Source: an uncultured Gammaproteobacteria bacterium
GTDB lineage: Bacteria; Pseudomonadota; Gammaproteobacteria; SZUA-229
Direction of reading: 5' to 3'
DNA: 43,793 nt
Assembly (NCBI GenBank): GCA_937998645.1
Contig: CALLCZ010000160.1
Location: 1-43,793, forward strand
Shown here: positions 35,304-42,704 of the stretch, piece after piece
How positions within the stretch are numbered: the stretch's first letter is position 1
Layout of the letters: each line of letters begins with the position of its first letter
Notes under the pieces: model-generated
The model's database searches: none
What the model saw: only the letters and a program-made list of their open reading frames with translations
What the model was told of the DNA's origin: nothing
Position numbers and translations under genes: made by a program

Positions 35304-35334
35304 AAAAAAACACCCTCACAGTGGAGGGTGTTTT
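35304..35334 (-). terminator. Rho-independent terminator for the 37-residue peptide gene
   Basis: Read leftward: CACCCTC, loop CACTGT, GAGGGTG, then seven T residues. The stem extends through A-T pairs to 11 bp. It lies 37 bp after the short gene's stop codon. It could also terminate rightward transcripts, with four T residues. Confidence 0.88.
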
Positions 35335-35370
35335 GAAATCAGTTCAGTAACAATAATAATGCAGATGTGA

Positions 35371-35484
35371 TTAAAGAAACAGTACCCAGGTTATTGTTAC
35401 CAGTGTAGCTACCGCAATAACTGCCGCTGCAGCCGCGACGCAACCGGTGCAGAAACTACCAAGCATGTGTGTTGTTGAACTCAT
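35371..35484 (-). CDS. 37-residue membrane peptide
   Basis: A very short gene with unusually good signals: GGAGGGAGGAAG immediately precedes ATG 35484, and a strong terminator follows 37 bp after the stop. The peptide starts MSSTTHMLGSFCTGC, followed by an Ala/Val/Ile/Leu-rich helix of about 22 residues and ending TWVLFL. It would be a single-span membrane protein with a short polar N-terminus and a CxxC pair (Cys12, Cys15) just before the helix. An in-frame start at 35565 would add 27 residues but would read through the ribosome-binding site. I recognise no family. Possible roles include a regulatory membrane peptide, a respiratory-complex accessory peptide or a toxin; none is supported further. 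Confidence 0.65.
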   Translation of the reverse strand: MSSTTHMLGSFCTGCVAAAAAVIAVATLVTITWVLFL

Positions 35485-35571
35485 CTTCCTCCCTCCATTA
35501 ATAGATATTAAATCGCTAGAAACCGGTCTTCCGGTAATCCAGAATACGAATATTTCACCCATCACCAGTTA

Positions 35572-35603
35572 ATGTCAATAAAAACATGACATATTTACAT
35601 GTT
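35572..35603. promoter_or_regulatory. Overlapping palindromes, candidate operator
   Basis: AACATG (35583-35588) and CATGTT (35598-35603) form an inverted pair with a 9-bp gap, and TGTCA with TGACA (about 35573-35591) forms a second overlapping one. They lie in the gap between two short genes that diverge from here. The regulator is unknown. Confidence 0.35.
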
Positions 35604-35743
35604 CACTGGCTGGTTTGTGTGATGCTAGCTGCAACATCGAAATAATAATTATTAACATTGCCAATGTCCAGGCGAATTCATTAGCTTTCTATTGCTGATT
35701 TTGATACTCGCTCGAATGTTTAATAACAAGGAATTGACCATAG

Positions 35744-35848
35744 ATGGCTACAGTTATCGGGACTGGGCTGAGCCTGGAAGCTTTGTCTATTCAGATTTCG
35801 GAACGCTATTCCTTATTTGCGGAAATAGCGTGTGAGCTGGATATATAG
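35744..35848 (+). CDS. Possible 34-residue peptide gene
   Basis: ATG 35744 is preceded by AAGGA with about 10 bases between. The frame runs 34 codons to TAG (35846-35848), and a terminator stem starts only 6 bases later. The peptide begins MATVIGTGLSLEALSIQ and ends AEIACELDI; it is mildly amphipathic and acidic at its end, with no signal or membrane segment. The 3' part of the frame contains a hairpin. The same signals could equally mark a non-coding RNA with its terminator, so coding status is uncertain. No family is recognised. Confidence 0.42.
   Translation: MATVIGTGLSLEALSIQISERYSLFAEIACELDI
35803..35831 (+). other. Hairpin within the 34-codon ORF
   Basis: ACGCTATTCC pairs with GGAAATAGCGT (one bulged A) around an 8-base loop. 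Its stem sequence CGCTATT/AATAGCG recurs in the hairpin at 35910-35943. Confidence 0.6.
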
Positions 35849-35853
35849 TTGTT

Positions 35854-35897
35854 GGCCAGTTGGTTATTGTTCGATACATGAACCAACCGGCCTTTTT
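35854..35897 (+). terminator. Rho-independent terminator
   Basis: GGCCAGTTGGTT pairs with AACCAACCGGCC (one A-C mismatch) across a 15-base loop and is followed by TTTTT. It ends a rightward transcript that contains the 34-codon ORF. Confidence 0.8.
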
Positions 35898-35909
35898 CCT
35901 GCTTATCCT

Positions 35910-35943
35910 GCGCTATTTCGAGAACAGGTTCTCAAAATAGCGC
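35910..35943. other. Long near-perfect hairpin
   Basis: GCGCTATTT-c-GAGAAC and GTTCTC-a-AAATAGCGC form a 15-bp stem with one mismatch and almost no loop. No T-tract follows on either strand, so it is not a standard terminator. It shares the CGCTATTT stem with the hairpin at 35803. Confidence 0.75.
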
Positions 35944-36132
35944 ATGTTGCTGGATCAGATTGAGCCAACTACAGAGGTCGGATCGACATCGTGCATGTCA
36001 CATGACTTAGGTCAATCGAGGCAGGCTAATCGACTATCTATATAGGTATATATGTCGATGTCATGCTTGTATTAACCATGACAGGGTAATGATTATTATT
36101 GGCGATATGGCTGTTGATACGACTGCCAGGGA

Positions 36133-36879
36133 CTAGGCGGCTGCAATCATTTTTGCACCTGCAATAGCCAGCACGATCGCGAGAACTTTTCTCAACTGAT
36201 TGGGTGCCAGTCGGCGCACGCACACCTCTGATCCGATGACGCCGCCTATGAGTGCAGTAATAACCAGCACTGGAATGCCACCTGGCCATTGACTGGACGT
36301 GGTTGCATAGCCGGCGATGCCTGCAATGGAATTGACCAGTATGAAGGCGGCAGCAATGGCGGCGCTGCCACGCATGTTGGTCCAGTTAAACAGTAACAGC
36401 AGCGGGCTCAGGAAGATGCCGCCACCGACCCCGGTCAGTCCGGATACCAGGCCAAGAATACCGCCGACCGGCAGTGCAACCCAGAGCTTTGGCATCCTGA
36501 TCCTGTCATCGTTTTCAACGACAACCAGCATTCGCCACATGGCGAGTATTAACGCCAGGCCAACGATGACTTTGTATGCACCCGAGTTCAGTGTGTACGC
36601 GCCTCCCAGGAATGCCATCGGTATTGACGCAATTACAAAGGGCGTAAACAGGCGCCAGTTGAAATGCCCGGCGCGGGACAGGCGGCTTAATACCAGTATG
36701 GTGACAAATATATTCATTGTCAGTGCGGCGGGTTTCATCAATGCCGGATCGAGACCGAACAATGCCATTACTGCAAGGTAACCGGATGCGCCGCCATGGC
36801 CAACCGAGGAATACAGGATTGCGGCAACTGCAATACTGCTTAAGAACCAGAACGAAAAGGATGAATCAAATAACATCAT
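36133..36879 (-). CDS. TSUP family membrane transporter (TauE/SafE-like)
   Basis: A 248-residue inner-membrane protein with about eight hydrophobic helices. The N-terminal SVGHGGASGYLAVMALFG and the central LVSGLTGVGGGIFLSPLLL repeat are the paired signature of the sulfite exporter TauE/SafE (TSUP) family. Members move sulfite, sulfoacetate or other organosulfur anions; the substrate cannot be read from sequence. Its start is 6 bp after the moaA stop, so it is co-transcribed with moaA. Linking it to molybdenum-dependent sulfur oxidation is inference. Confidence 0.9.
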   Translation of the reverse strand: MMLFDSSFSFWFLSSIAVAAILYSSVGHGGASGYLAVMALFGLDPALMKPAALTMNIFVTILVLSRLSRAGHFNWRLFTPFVIASIPMAFLGGAYTLNSGAYKVIVGLALILAMWRMLVVVENDDRIRMPKLWVALPVGGILGLVSGLTGVGGGIFLSPLLLLFNWTNMRGSAAIAAAFILVNSIAGIAGYATTSSQWPGGIPVLVITALIGGVIGSEVCVRRLAPNQLRKVLAIVLAIAGAKMIAAA

Positions 36880-36885
36880 CTGGAC

Positions 36886-37956
36886 TTATCCGCCTGTCAT
36901 GTTCATGAAGCGCACGACCTGCCCCGGATTGCTGCGAAACTCGTGTTTTTCGGGTTTAATAGCTATCGCTTCGACGATCGCGTTTTTCAGGCCGTCATCA
37001 CTGATTCCCTGCCTCAGCAAGGGGCGTAATTCGTATTTATGGTCCTGACCAAGGCACAGGTAGAGCGTGCCATCCACGGACAGGCGAACACGATTGCAGG
37101 TTTCGCAGAAATGTTGTGATATCGGGGTAATAAAACCGATACGAAGGTTTGTGTCTTTTACCTGGACATAGCGTGCCGGGCCGCCACCGGGCATAACGCC
37201 CGGAATCAGCTCATATTGATCAGCAAGTTTATTTTTTACCTGTTTCAGGTTGAGATAGTGCTGGCTGGCATCGATACCGGTATCGCCGACAGGCATGGTT
37301 TCGATAAAGCGCAGGGTGAAATCATGCTCGAGACAGAAATCAACCATGTCTTCGAATTCATCATCATTAATGTCCTTCATCGCAACCATGTTGATCTTGA
37401 TGGGGGCAAAGCCAGCTTGTTTGGCCGCCATCAGGCCGTCCAGAACGGGCTGCAGTTTTCCGCCGGTAATCTGTGTGAAGCGTTCGGGTTTTAGTGTATC
37501 CAGGCTGACGTTGATTCTTGATATGCTGGCATCACGCAGTGACTGCGCCTGCCTGGACAGCAGTACGGCGTTCGTGCTCAAGGACAGATCATCAATGCCG
37601 CGAAGTTGTGACAGCTGGTTTGCCAGCACAGGTAGGTCTTTGCGTAGCAGCGGTTCACCACCGGTTATTCTCACTTTGGCCACACCAAGATCGGCAAATG
37701 CGCCAATCACACGCTCGATTTCGTCAAAAGTGAGCCAGTGAGCGGGTTGTTCGAAATCCTTGAAGTGTTTTGGCAGGCAGTAGAAACAGCGCAGATTACA
37801 TTTGTCTGTTACAGACAGGCGAAGGTATTCGATCTTTCGATTGAACGGATCAATCAGGCTGATTCTGTCACCATCGGTCTGTGTGCTAGATATATGCATA
37901 GCCATCACGGTTGTTGACATTGCCTGATGGTATCGGGAATCAGGCTGTTTATCCAT
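36886..37956 (-). CDS. moaA: GTP 3',8-cyclase MoaA
   Basis: Radical SAM enzyme that starts molybdopterin synthesis from GTP. The N-terminal [4Fe-4S] ligands are Cys53, Cys57 and Cys60 in CNLRCFYC. The second cluster uses Cys284, Cys287 and Cys301 (FCETCNRVR then LYLC). ITGGEPLLR, LSLSTNA and the terminal Gly-Gly needed for activity are present. At 356 residues it is about 25 longer than usual at the N-terminus, so the true start may be an internal ATG such as MSTTV (37920) or MAMHI (37902). It is divergent from moaB and upstream of the TSUP gene. Confidence 0.95.
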   Translation of the reverse strand: MDKQPDSRYHQAMSTTVMAMHISSTQTDGDRISLIDPFNRKIEYLRLSVTDKCNLRCFYCLPKHFKDFEQPAHWLTFDEIERVIGAFADLGVAKVRITGGEPLLRKDLPVLANQLSQLRGIDDLSLSTNAVLLSRQAQSLRDASISRINVSLDTLKPERFTQITGGKLQPVLDGLMAAKQAGFAPIKINMVAMKDINDDEFEDMVDFCLEHDFTLRFIETMPVGDTGIDASQHYLNLKQVKNKLADQYELIPGVMPGGGPARYVQVKDTNLRIGFITPISQHFCETCNRVRLSVDGTLYLCLGQDHKYELRPLLRQGISDDGLKNAIVEAIAIKPEKHEFRSNPGQVVRFMNMTGG

Positions 37957-38111
37957 GACTCAAGTCAATAGAGCTCATGGCAATTCAATGTATGATTTCG
38001 GCTCATTATATCTGACGGGCCTGTTGCACAGCTTTCTAACAGGCGGTGATAGTGGAATAATGGACAGGGGCGATAACCCAATCCAATAAACCTTACAAAA
38101 TGAATTGAATT

Positions 38112-38630
38112 ATGAGTGAACGTGAATTAATACCGGTCAATATTGCAATAATGACTGTGTCCGACAGCAGGACAGAGGAAACGGATACATCCGGCGCCGC
38201 CCTGGTAAAAAGATTGACCGATGCCGGCCATATGCTGGCCGAGAAAATTATCGTGCCAGATGATGTTTACAAGATCCGTGAAGTCATGTCACGCCTGATT
38301 GCAGACCCTGATGTGTGTGTCATTATCAGTACCGGCGGCACTGGCCTGACCGGGCGTGATATTACACCTGAGGCGGTCAGGCCGTTGCTGGACAAGGAAA
38401 TCGAAGGTATTGGCGAGTTGTTCCGCTGGGTTTCATACCAGGATATCAAGACCTCGACCGTGGCTTCGCGCGCGCTTGGTGGTGTCGCCAACGGTACCTT
38501 TGTTTTCTGCCTGCCGGGTTCAACCGGAGCCTGCCGCACAGGCTGGGATGACATTATTGGCCCGCAGCTGGATTACCGCAACAGTCCATGCAATATGGTC
38601 GAGCTGATGCCAAGGCTGCTGGAAAAATGA
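38112..38630 (+). CDS. moaB: Molybdenum cofactor biosynthesis protein B
   Basis: MoaB/MogA-type protein that binds or adenylates molybdopterin. The 172-residue product contains VNIAIMTVSDSRTEETDTSG, STGGTGLTGRDITPEAVRPL and the CLPGSTGACRTGWDDII segment that is typical of MoaB. In some bacteria MoaB is active as a MogA substitute; I cannot tell here. Its stop overlaps the moeA start. Confidence 0.94.
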   Translation: MSERELIPVNIAIMTVSDSRTEETDTSGAALVKRLTDAGHMLAEKIIVPDDVYKIREVMSRLIADPDVCVIISTGGTGLTGRDITPEAVRPLLDKEIEGIGELFRWVSYQDIKTSTVASRALGGVANGTFVFCLPGSTGACRTGWDDIIGPQLDYRNSPCNMVELMPRLLEK

Positions 38631-39868
38631 GCCGTGAAATAAACGTGACTCAGGACTGCTGTTCATCGCCCGGATTAATAGCGGTTGATGAAGCCTTAAG
38701 AAAAATACTGGGTGCAGGGGCAACTGTTGAGCAAACGGAAGTGATGGATCTGGGGAACATCCTTGGGCGTGTTCTTGCCGAGGATGTGACATCAACGATC
38801 AATGTACCCGGTTATGACAACAGTGCCATGGATGGTTATGCCGTAAGAAGTGTTGAATGTACTGAACCGGGTGTTTCGCTAACAGTCAGTCAACGCATAC
38901 CGGCAGGGCAGACCGGAGTAGAGCTGGAAGCTGGCACAGCAGCTAGAATATTTACCGGTGCACCCGTGCCTGCAGGCGCGGATGCCGTAGTGATGCAGGA
39001 GTTATGTCATCAGCAGGGTGATGTTGTTACTGTCAATGCTGCGGTTAAAGAGGGCGATAATATTCGCCGTGCCGGTGAAGATATAGAAAAAGGCAGTGTT
39101 ATTCTCAATGCCGGCACCCGCATCCGACCGCAGGAGCAGGGCCTGATTGCTTCAGTCGGTCAGGCAGGCGTCAATGTCAGGCGCAAACTCAAGGTGGCCG
39201 CCTTCTTTACCGGTGATGAGCTGGTCGAGCCGGGCGAAGCGCTTGCCCAGGGTCAGATATACAATTCCAACCGTTATACACTAACGGGTCTGTTGCACTC
39301 AGCGGGCTGTGAAGTGATCGATCTCGGTATTGTTCCCGATACGCTGGAAGCTACACTCGATGTGCTCAAGCGTGCTGCTGCAAGTGCGGATCTTGTGCTA
39401 ACCAGCGGTGGCGTCTCTGTCGGCGAGGAAGATTATGTGCGGATTGCGCTGGAGCAGCTGGGCGAACTGAGCATGTGGCGTATCAATATGAAACCCGGCA
39501 AACCGGTGGCATTTGGTAAGGTCGATAATGCCTTGTTTATGGGATTGCCCGGTAACCCGGTTTCGGTATTCGTGACATTCATAATATTTGCACGCCCGTT
39601 GATTTTTAAAATGCAGGGCGCTGAAAACTATTTATCAAACGAGCTATCAATACGTTCAGGCTTTGAATGGAAAGGCGTCAAACGGCAGGAATACCTGCGT
39701 GTGCGTGTCAGGCAAGATGAATCGGGCGCCTATGCAGAAATTTATCCGCACCAGGGATCCGGCGTGCTGAGTTCTACAAGCTGGGCCGATGGTCTTGTCG
39801 TCGTTGAAGCTGGCAAGATCGTAAACAAGGGTGACTTGTTAAAATACATACCGTTCCAGGGGCCCTAG
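38627..39868 (+). CDS. moeA: Molybdopterin molybdenumtransferase MoeA
   Basis: Inserts molybdenum into adenylated molybdopterin. The 413-residue protein has VPGYDNSAMDGYAVR near the N-terminus, ARIFTGAPVPAGADAVVMQE, GDNIRRAGEDI, FTGDELVEPGE, TSGGVSVGEEDYV and GLPGNPVSVFVTF, all standard MoeA motifs. ATG 38627 overlaps the moaB stop (ATGA); an upstream in-frame start at 38588 lies inside moaB. It converges with the DUF4105 gene, only 3 bp between stops. Confidence 0.96.
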   Translation: MSREINVTQDCCSSPGLIAVDEALRKILGAGATVEQTEVMDLGNILGRVLAEDVTSTINVPGYDNSAMDGYAVRSVECTEPGVSLTVSQRIPAGQTGVELEAGTAARIFTGAPVPAGADAVVMQELCHQQGDVVTVNAAVKEGDNIRRAGEDIEKGSVILNAGTRIRPQEQGLIASVGQAGVNVRRKLKVAAFFTGDELVEPGEALAQGQIYNSNRYTLTGLLHSAGCEVIDLGIVPDTLEATLDVLKRAAASADLVLTSGGVSVGEEDYVRIALEQLGELSMWRINMKPGKPVAFGKVDNALFMGLPGNPVSVFVTFIIFARPLIFKMQGAENYLSNELSIRSGFEWKGVKRQEYLRVRVRQDESGAYAEIYPHQGSGVLSSTSWADGLVVVEAGKIVNKGDLLKYIPFQGP

Positions 39869-39871
39869 TAA

Positions 39872-41773
39872 TTAGAAATAATACTGGTAATTCAAACGCA
39901 CATCTGAAAACTCATCGACTTCCTGCCATTCGTACTGTGCGGAAAACCTGATTGAGTGGTTGGTGCTGATCACAAAATTCTGGTTATAAGCTGCACGCAA
40001 ACGGTATATACCATCGGAGAACTGTTCGCCGCTTACATCAACACGGGCTGTTGATGGACCGAAGTGCTGCAACAGTCCGGATGTAAAACCAATCGCCGGT
40101 TCAATGGCTCTATCCATCTGCTTGTTGTATTCAATCCGTGCTGTCGCCAGCCCATAGACCTGGCTGTTTTTAAGCAGCTTCCAGCTACCGCCGGCGCCTC
40201 CGGTTACGTGTGCTGTCAACTGGTCAACGCCTTTGGTGTATTGTCTTTCCAGGCCGGTGTAGACTTTCCATGCAACGGGTTTGAAGAAGCGTGATCTGGG
40301 CGTTAATGAAAATATATCAACGAGATCGAATTTGTACAGGCTGATGCCTTCGTTCTCTTCGGCGCGAATTTGCAGGTTGCCAAGATTGATTTGCGCACCA
40401 CGTAAAAAACCCTGCTCATTATCTTCCAGAGAATGGAAGGCCATCCTGAAACCCAGCTCAGTGTATAGATTTCCCAGGCGTTTTCCGGCACCCAGGCTGG
40501 CGCGCTTGCTTCCATGGCCCTGGTCGGGTGACTCGGGTATCTCGATTGCTGCTTCAACCAGTGTGTCTTTTGGATATGAGTTGAGCAGTAACAACAGCTG
40601 ATGACTGCGTTTTGCAATCGCTGGATCCCGTTCCTGGCCTGATTGCTGATATCGTAAATACTGATAGGCCGTATCGGCAATATTCCCCTGTCGGCCGGGC
40701 GGCAGGCTGGTAAAGGCATCTTTCCTGCTGGTTGATATGTCGCTGGATAACTGCATGACCAGGTCGCGGTCCTGTTCCGGGATTTGTTCGAGTAAAGATC
40801 GCAAAATAGTAGCCTGGGAAGGTTTGTAAGCTGATTGCTCGATCAGCCCGTTTTTCCTGATTGTGCGTACAGTGTCTACCGGAATGGCAGTGAGTTTAAA
40901 CTCATCGGTCAGCTCTATTCCCGGCCGTGCAATTTCAAGCAGCTCCAGCAGACGGTAGGAACAGTTTTCATCAAAGTAGTAGTAGTCAAAATTGATATCC
41001 TGTACTTCCCACAGGTGCGTCACGATGCGCTCGGTTTCATCGGCTGACAGGTTAAGGCGGTATTCCCAGATGTCACGGTGTTCGATGCGATTATATTCCT
41101 GGATCTTTTTGTAATAATGGTCAACTACGAATACACCTGAATAACCGCCCGCCAGTCCTTTGTAGGCATAGAGGATAGAGTTGTCATCTTCGGTTACATT
41201 GGCGCCGAAATTGACCGCTGTTGAAAGCCACCGGGAATTACCTTCATCTTCAGCAGAATCAAGACGTAACAGCGTGTGGCCAAACATCGATGAAGGACTG
41301 TTCAGGTTATAGGCAGGAAAGACCATGGTCACATGGTCGGAGTTGACGTGTTTGCGCCACTCGATATAGCTGCTGCACTGTACAACGGGCAGTGTGCTCG
41401 CATCGATGGAAAGCTTCTGTTTCAGCCAGTTCAGGCGAGCAACAAACCTGCACTGGGCATGCTCATTACCGGATATGTCCGTTTGGTAAAAAGCAGCGAT
41501 TGTCGCAAGTAATTCGGATTCGGGATTGACGTCGCCGTCTGCAGAAAGAAAGAAACGGTCATCGTTTACTTCACTCCTGTATTCTGCCGTTGTTTCTCCA
41601 TCACCGGAATAGTGGAGCAGGTTCAGCCATTCTGCACTTTGCCAGATTCGCTGATCCTGCACGCGTGTCTGCAGGTCGGCTATATAATTGCTGTCAGCGG
41701 CGTGAACAGAAAAAAGCGCAAATGCCAGCGCAATGCATTGAATACAGCGTATGGCAAATACGGATAGTGACAT
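39872..41773 (-). CDS. DUF4105 (Lnb-type) periplasmic domain with C-terminal beta-barrel
   Basis: A 633-residue exported protein. A signal peptide (about 1-25, ending VHAA) leads to a domain I recognise as DUF4105/Lnb_N, with HVTMVFPAYNLNSPSSMFGHTLLRL (in two parts) near residue 145 and the FDENCSYRLLELL motif near 270, whose His and Cys could be catalytic. The last third alternates short strands and ends LNYQYYF with terminal Phe, as outer-membrane barrels do. Proteins with DUF4105 include lipoprotein N-acyltransferases in Bacteroides (Lnb); whether this long gammaproteobacterial form does the same is unknown. It converges with moeA. Confidence 0.82.
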   Translation of the reverse strand: MSLSVFAIRCIQCIALAFALFSVHAADSNYIADLQTRVQDQRIWQSAEWLNLLHYSGDGETTAEYRSEVNDDRFFLSADGDVNPESELLATIAAFYQTDISGNEHAQCRFVARLNWLKQKLSIDASTLPVVQCSSYIEWRKHVNSDHVTMVFPAYNLNSPSSMFGHTLLRLDSAEDEGNSRWLSTAVNFGANVTEDDNSILYAYKGLAGGYSGVFVVDHYYKKIQEYNRIEHRDIWEYRLNLSADETERIVTHLWEVQDINFDYYYFDENCSYRLLELLEIARPGIELTDEFKLTAIPVDTVRTIRKNGLIEQSAYKPSQATILRSLLEQIPEQDRDLVMQLSSDISTSRKDAFTSLPPGRQGNIADTAYQYLRYQQSGQERDPAIAKRSHQLLLLLNSYPKDTLVEAAIEIPESPDQGHGSKRASLGAGKRLGNLYTELGFRMAFHSLEDNEQGFLRGAQINLGNLQIRAEENEGISLYKFDLVDIFSLTPRSRFFKPVAWKVYTGLERQYTKGVDQLTAHVTGGAGGSWKLLKNSQVYGLATARIEYNKQMDRAIEPAIGFTSGLLQHFGPSTARVDVSGEQFSDGIYRLRAAYNQNFVISTNHSIRFSAQYEWQEVDEFSDVRLNYQYYF

Positions 41774-41853
41774 TGTTCAATATTTGAAAACGATTATTAT
41801 CAGTTGCCAGCCCGGATGCTGGAATACAAATGGCGCGGGTATTCTACACAAGA

Positions 41854-41886
41854 AAAAAGCCCTGCATGACAGATGCAGGGCTTTTT
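41854..41886 (-). terminator. Bidirectional-looking terminator after the DUF3015 gene
   Basis: A perfect 14-bp stem (AAAAAGCCCTGCAT with ATGCAGGGCTTTTT) with a 5-base loop, 24 bp after the DUF3015 stop codon. Leftward transcripts end in a run of T. Confidence 0.9.
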
Positions 41887-41909
41887 AAAATCACCTTTCT
41901 AAATTTCAA

Positions 41910-42392
41910 TCAGGCTGTGATGTATTTAGCAAGGGTTGGATCGGCCTTCATTACTTCTTCGATGGAAGCGATCATTTCATTGGCAGTCACATCTTCGCTG
42001 GGGAAAATAACAGCAAAGTTTTCATGCATGACAAGGGCAAAAGTATCACGATCTTCAGGCTCGACACCATAAAGCACGGCAACCGTATTCAGGGCATCGC
42101 CTTCGCCACGCGCCACATCTTCAGAAAACTCGTCCATGATGGCGCTGACTGCATTTTTGCCACCATAACCCAGTGCACCGGAAGTGCTGCAACCATTAGT
42201 ACCGGTTGTCATGCCAAATGTATTGTTGCCAAAAATGGCATTAGTAATACCTGCCAATACGTGATTTGCGGTACCACTATTACCCTTGAACAATGCATTA
42301 CCCCAGCCGCAGCCTGCGTCGCCGCCGGCTGCACCGGCCATGGCTACTTGTGAAGCAGTGAGCAGTGCCAGTCCTGCAATAATTCTTTTCAT
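41910..42392 (-). CDS. DUF3015 exported protein
   Basis: A 160-residue protein with a clear signal peptide (MKRIIAGLALLTASQVAMA). The mature part begins GGDAGCGWGNALFKG and contains NTFGMTTGTNGCSTSGALGY, which is the DUF3015 pattern. Two cysteines (Cys28 and Cys68 region) may form a disulfide. Function is unknown; it is probably periplasmic or attached to the outer membrane. It has its own strong terminator and is monocistronic. Confidence 0.88.
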   Translation of the reverse strand: MKRIIAGLALLTASQVAMAGAAGGDAGCGWGNALFKGNSGTANHVLAGITNAIFGNNTFGMTTGTNGCSTSGALGYGGKNAVSAIMDEFSEDVARGEGDALNTVAVLYGVEPEDRDTFALVMHENFAVIFPSEDVTANEMIASIEEVMKADPTLAKYITA

Positions 42393-42704
42393 TCGTAACT
42401 CCTGATTGTTATTTTAGTTGGTTGTTCTATTGATAGAATCAGCGCTGATGTTAGTTAAATAGTATGTGCTGTGCAAGCGGCTTAAGCAGGATAGCCCCGG
42501 GTGAAAATACTACGGCCACGAGTCTAAAAAGATAATTTAAAGATATGGCGTAAGCAATTGAAATAATAAGAATTAATAATCTTTATGTATTACATTAATT
42601 TTATGCAATAAGCTGGGTGTGATTTTTAACATCAGGAAACACCCGTTGAATGGCGAGATCAGGTGTTTATTTTAAATATACAGATGAATCAACAGGGCTC
42701 ATTG

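Noticed and set aside
35371..35565. 64-residue version of the short membrane peptide
   Set aside because: The longer start would translate through the strong ribosome-binding site that marks ATG 35484.
35371..35848. Type I toxin-antitoxin pair formed by the two short genes
   Set aside because: The two units diverge and do not overlap, and I see no complementarity between the short RNA and the peptide mRNA; the idea is not supported.
37957..38111. Molybdenum-cofactor riboswitch between moaA and moaB
   Set aside because: I looked for a long multi-stem leader but found no convincing conserved core; the 155-bp gap seems too short and unstructured.
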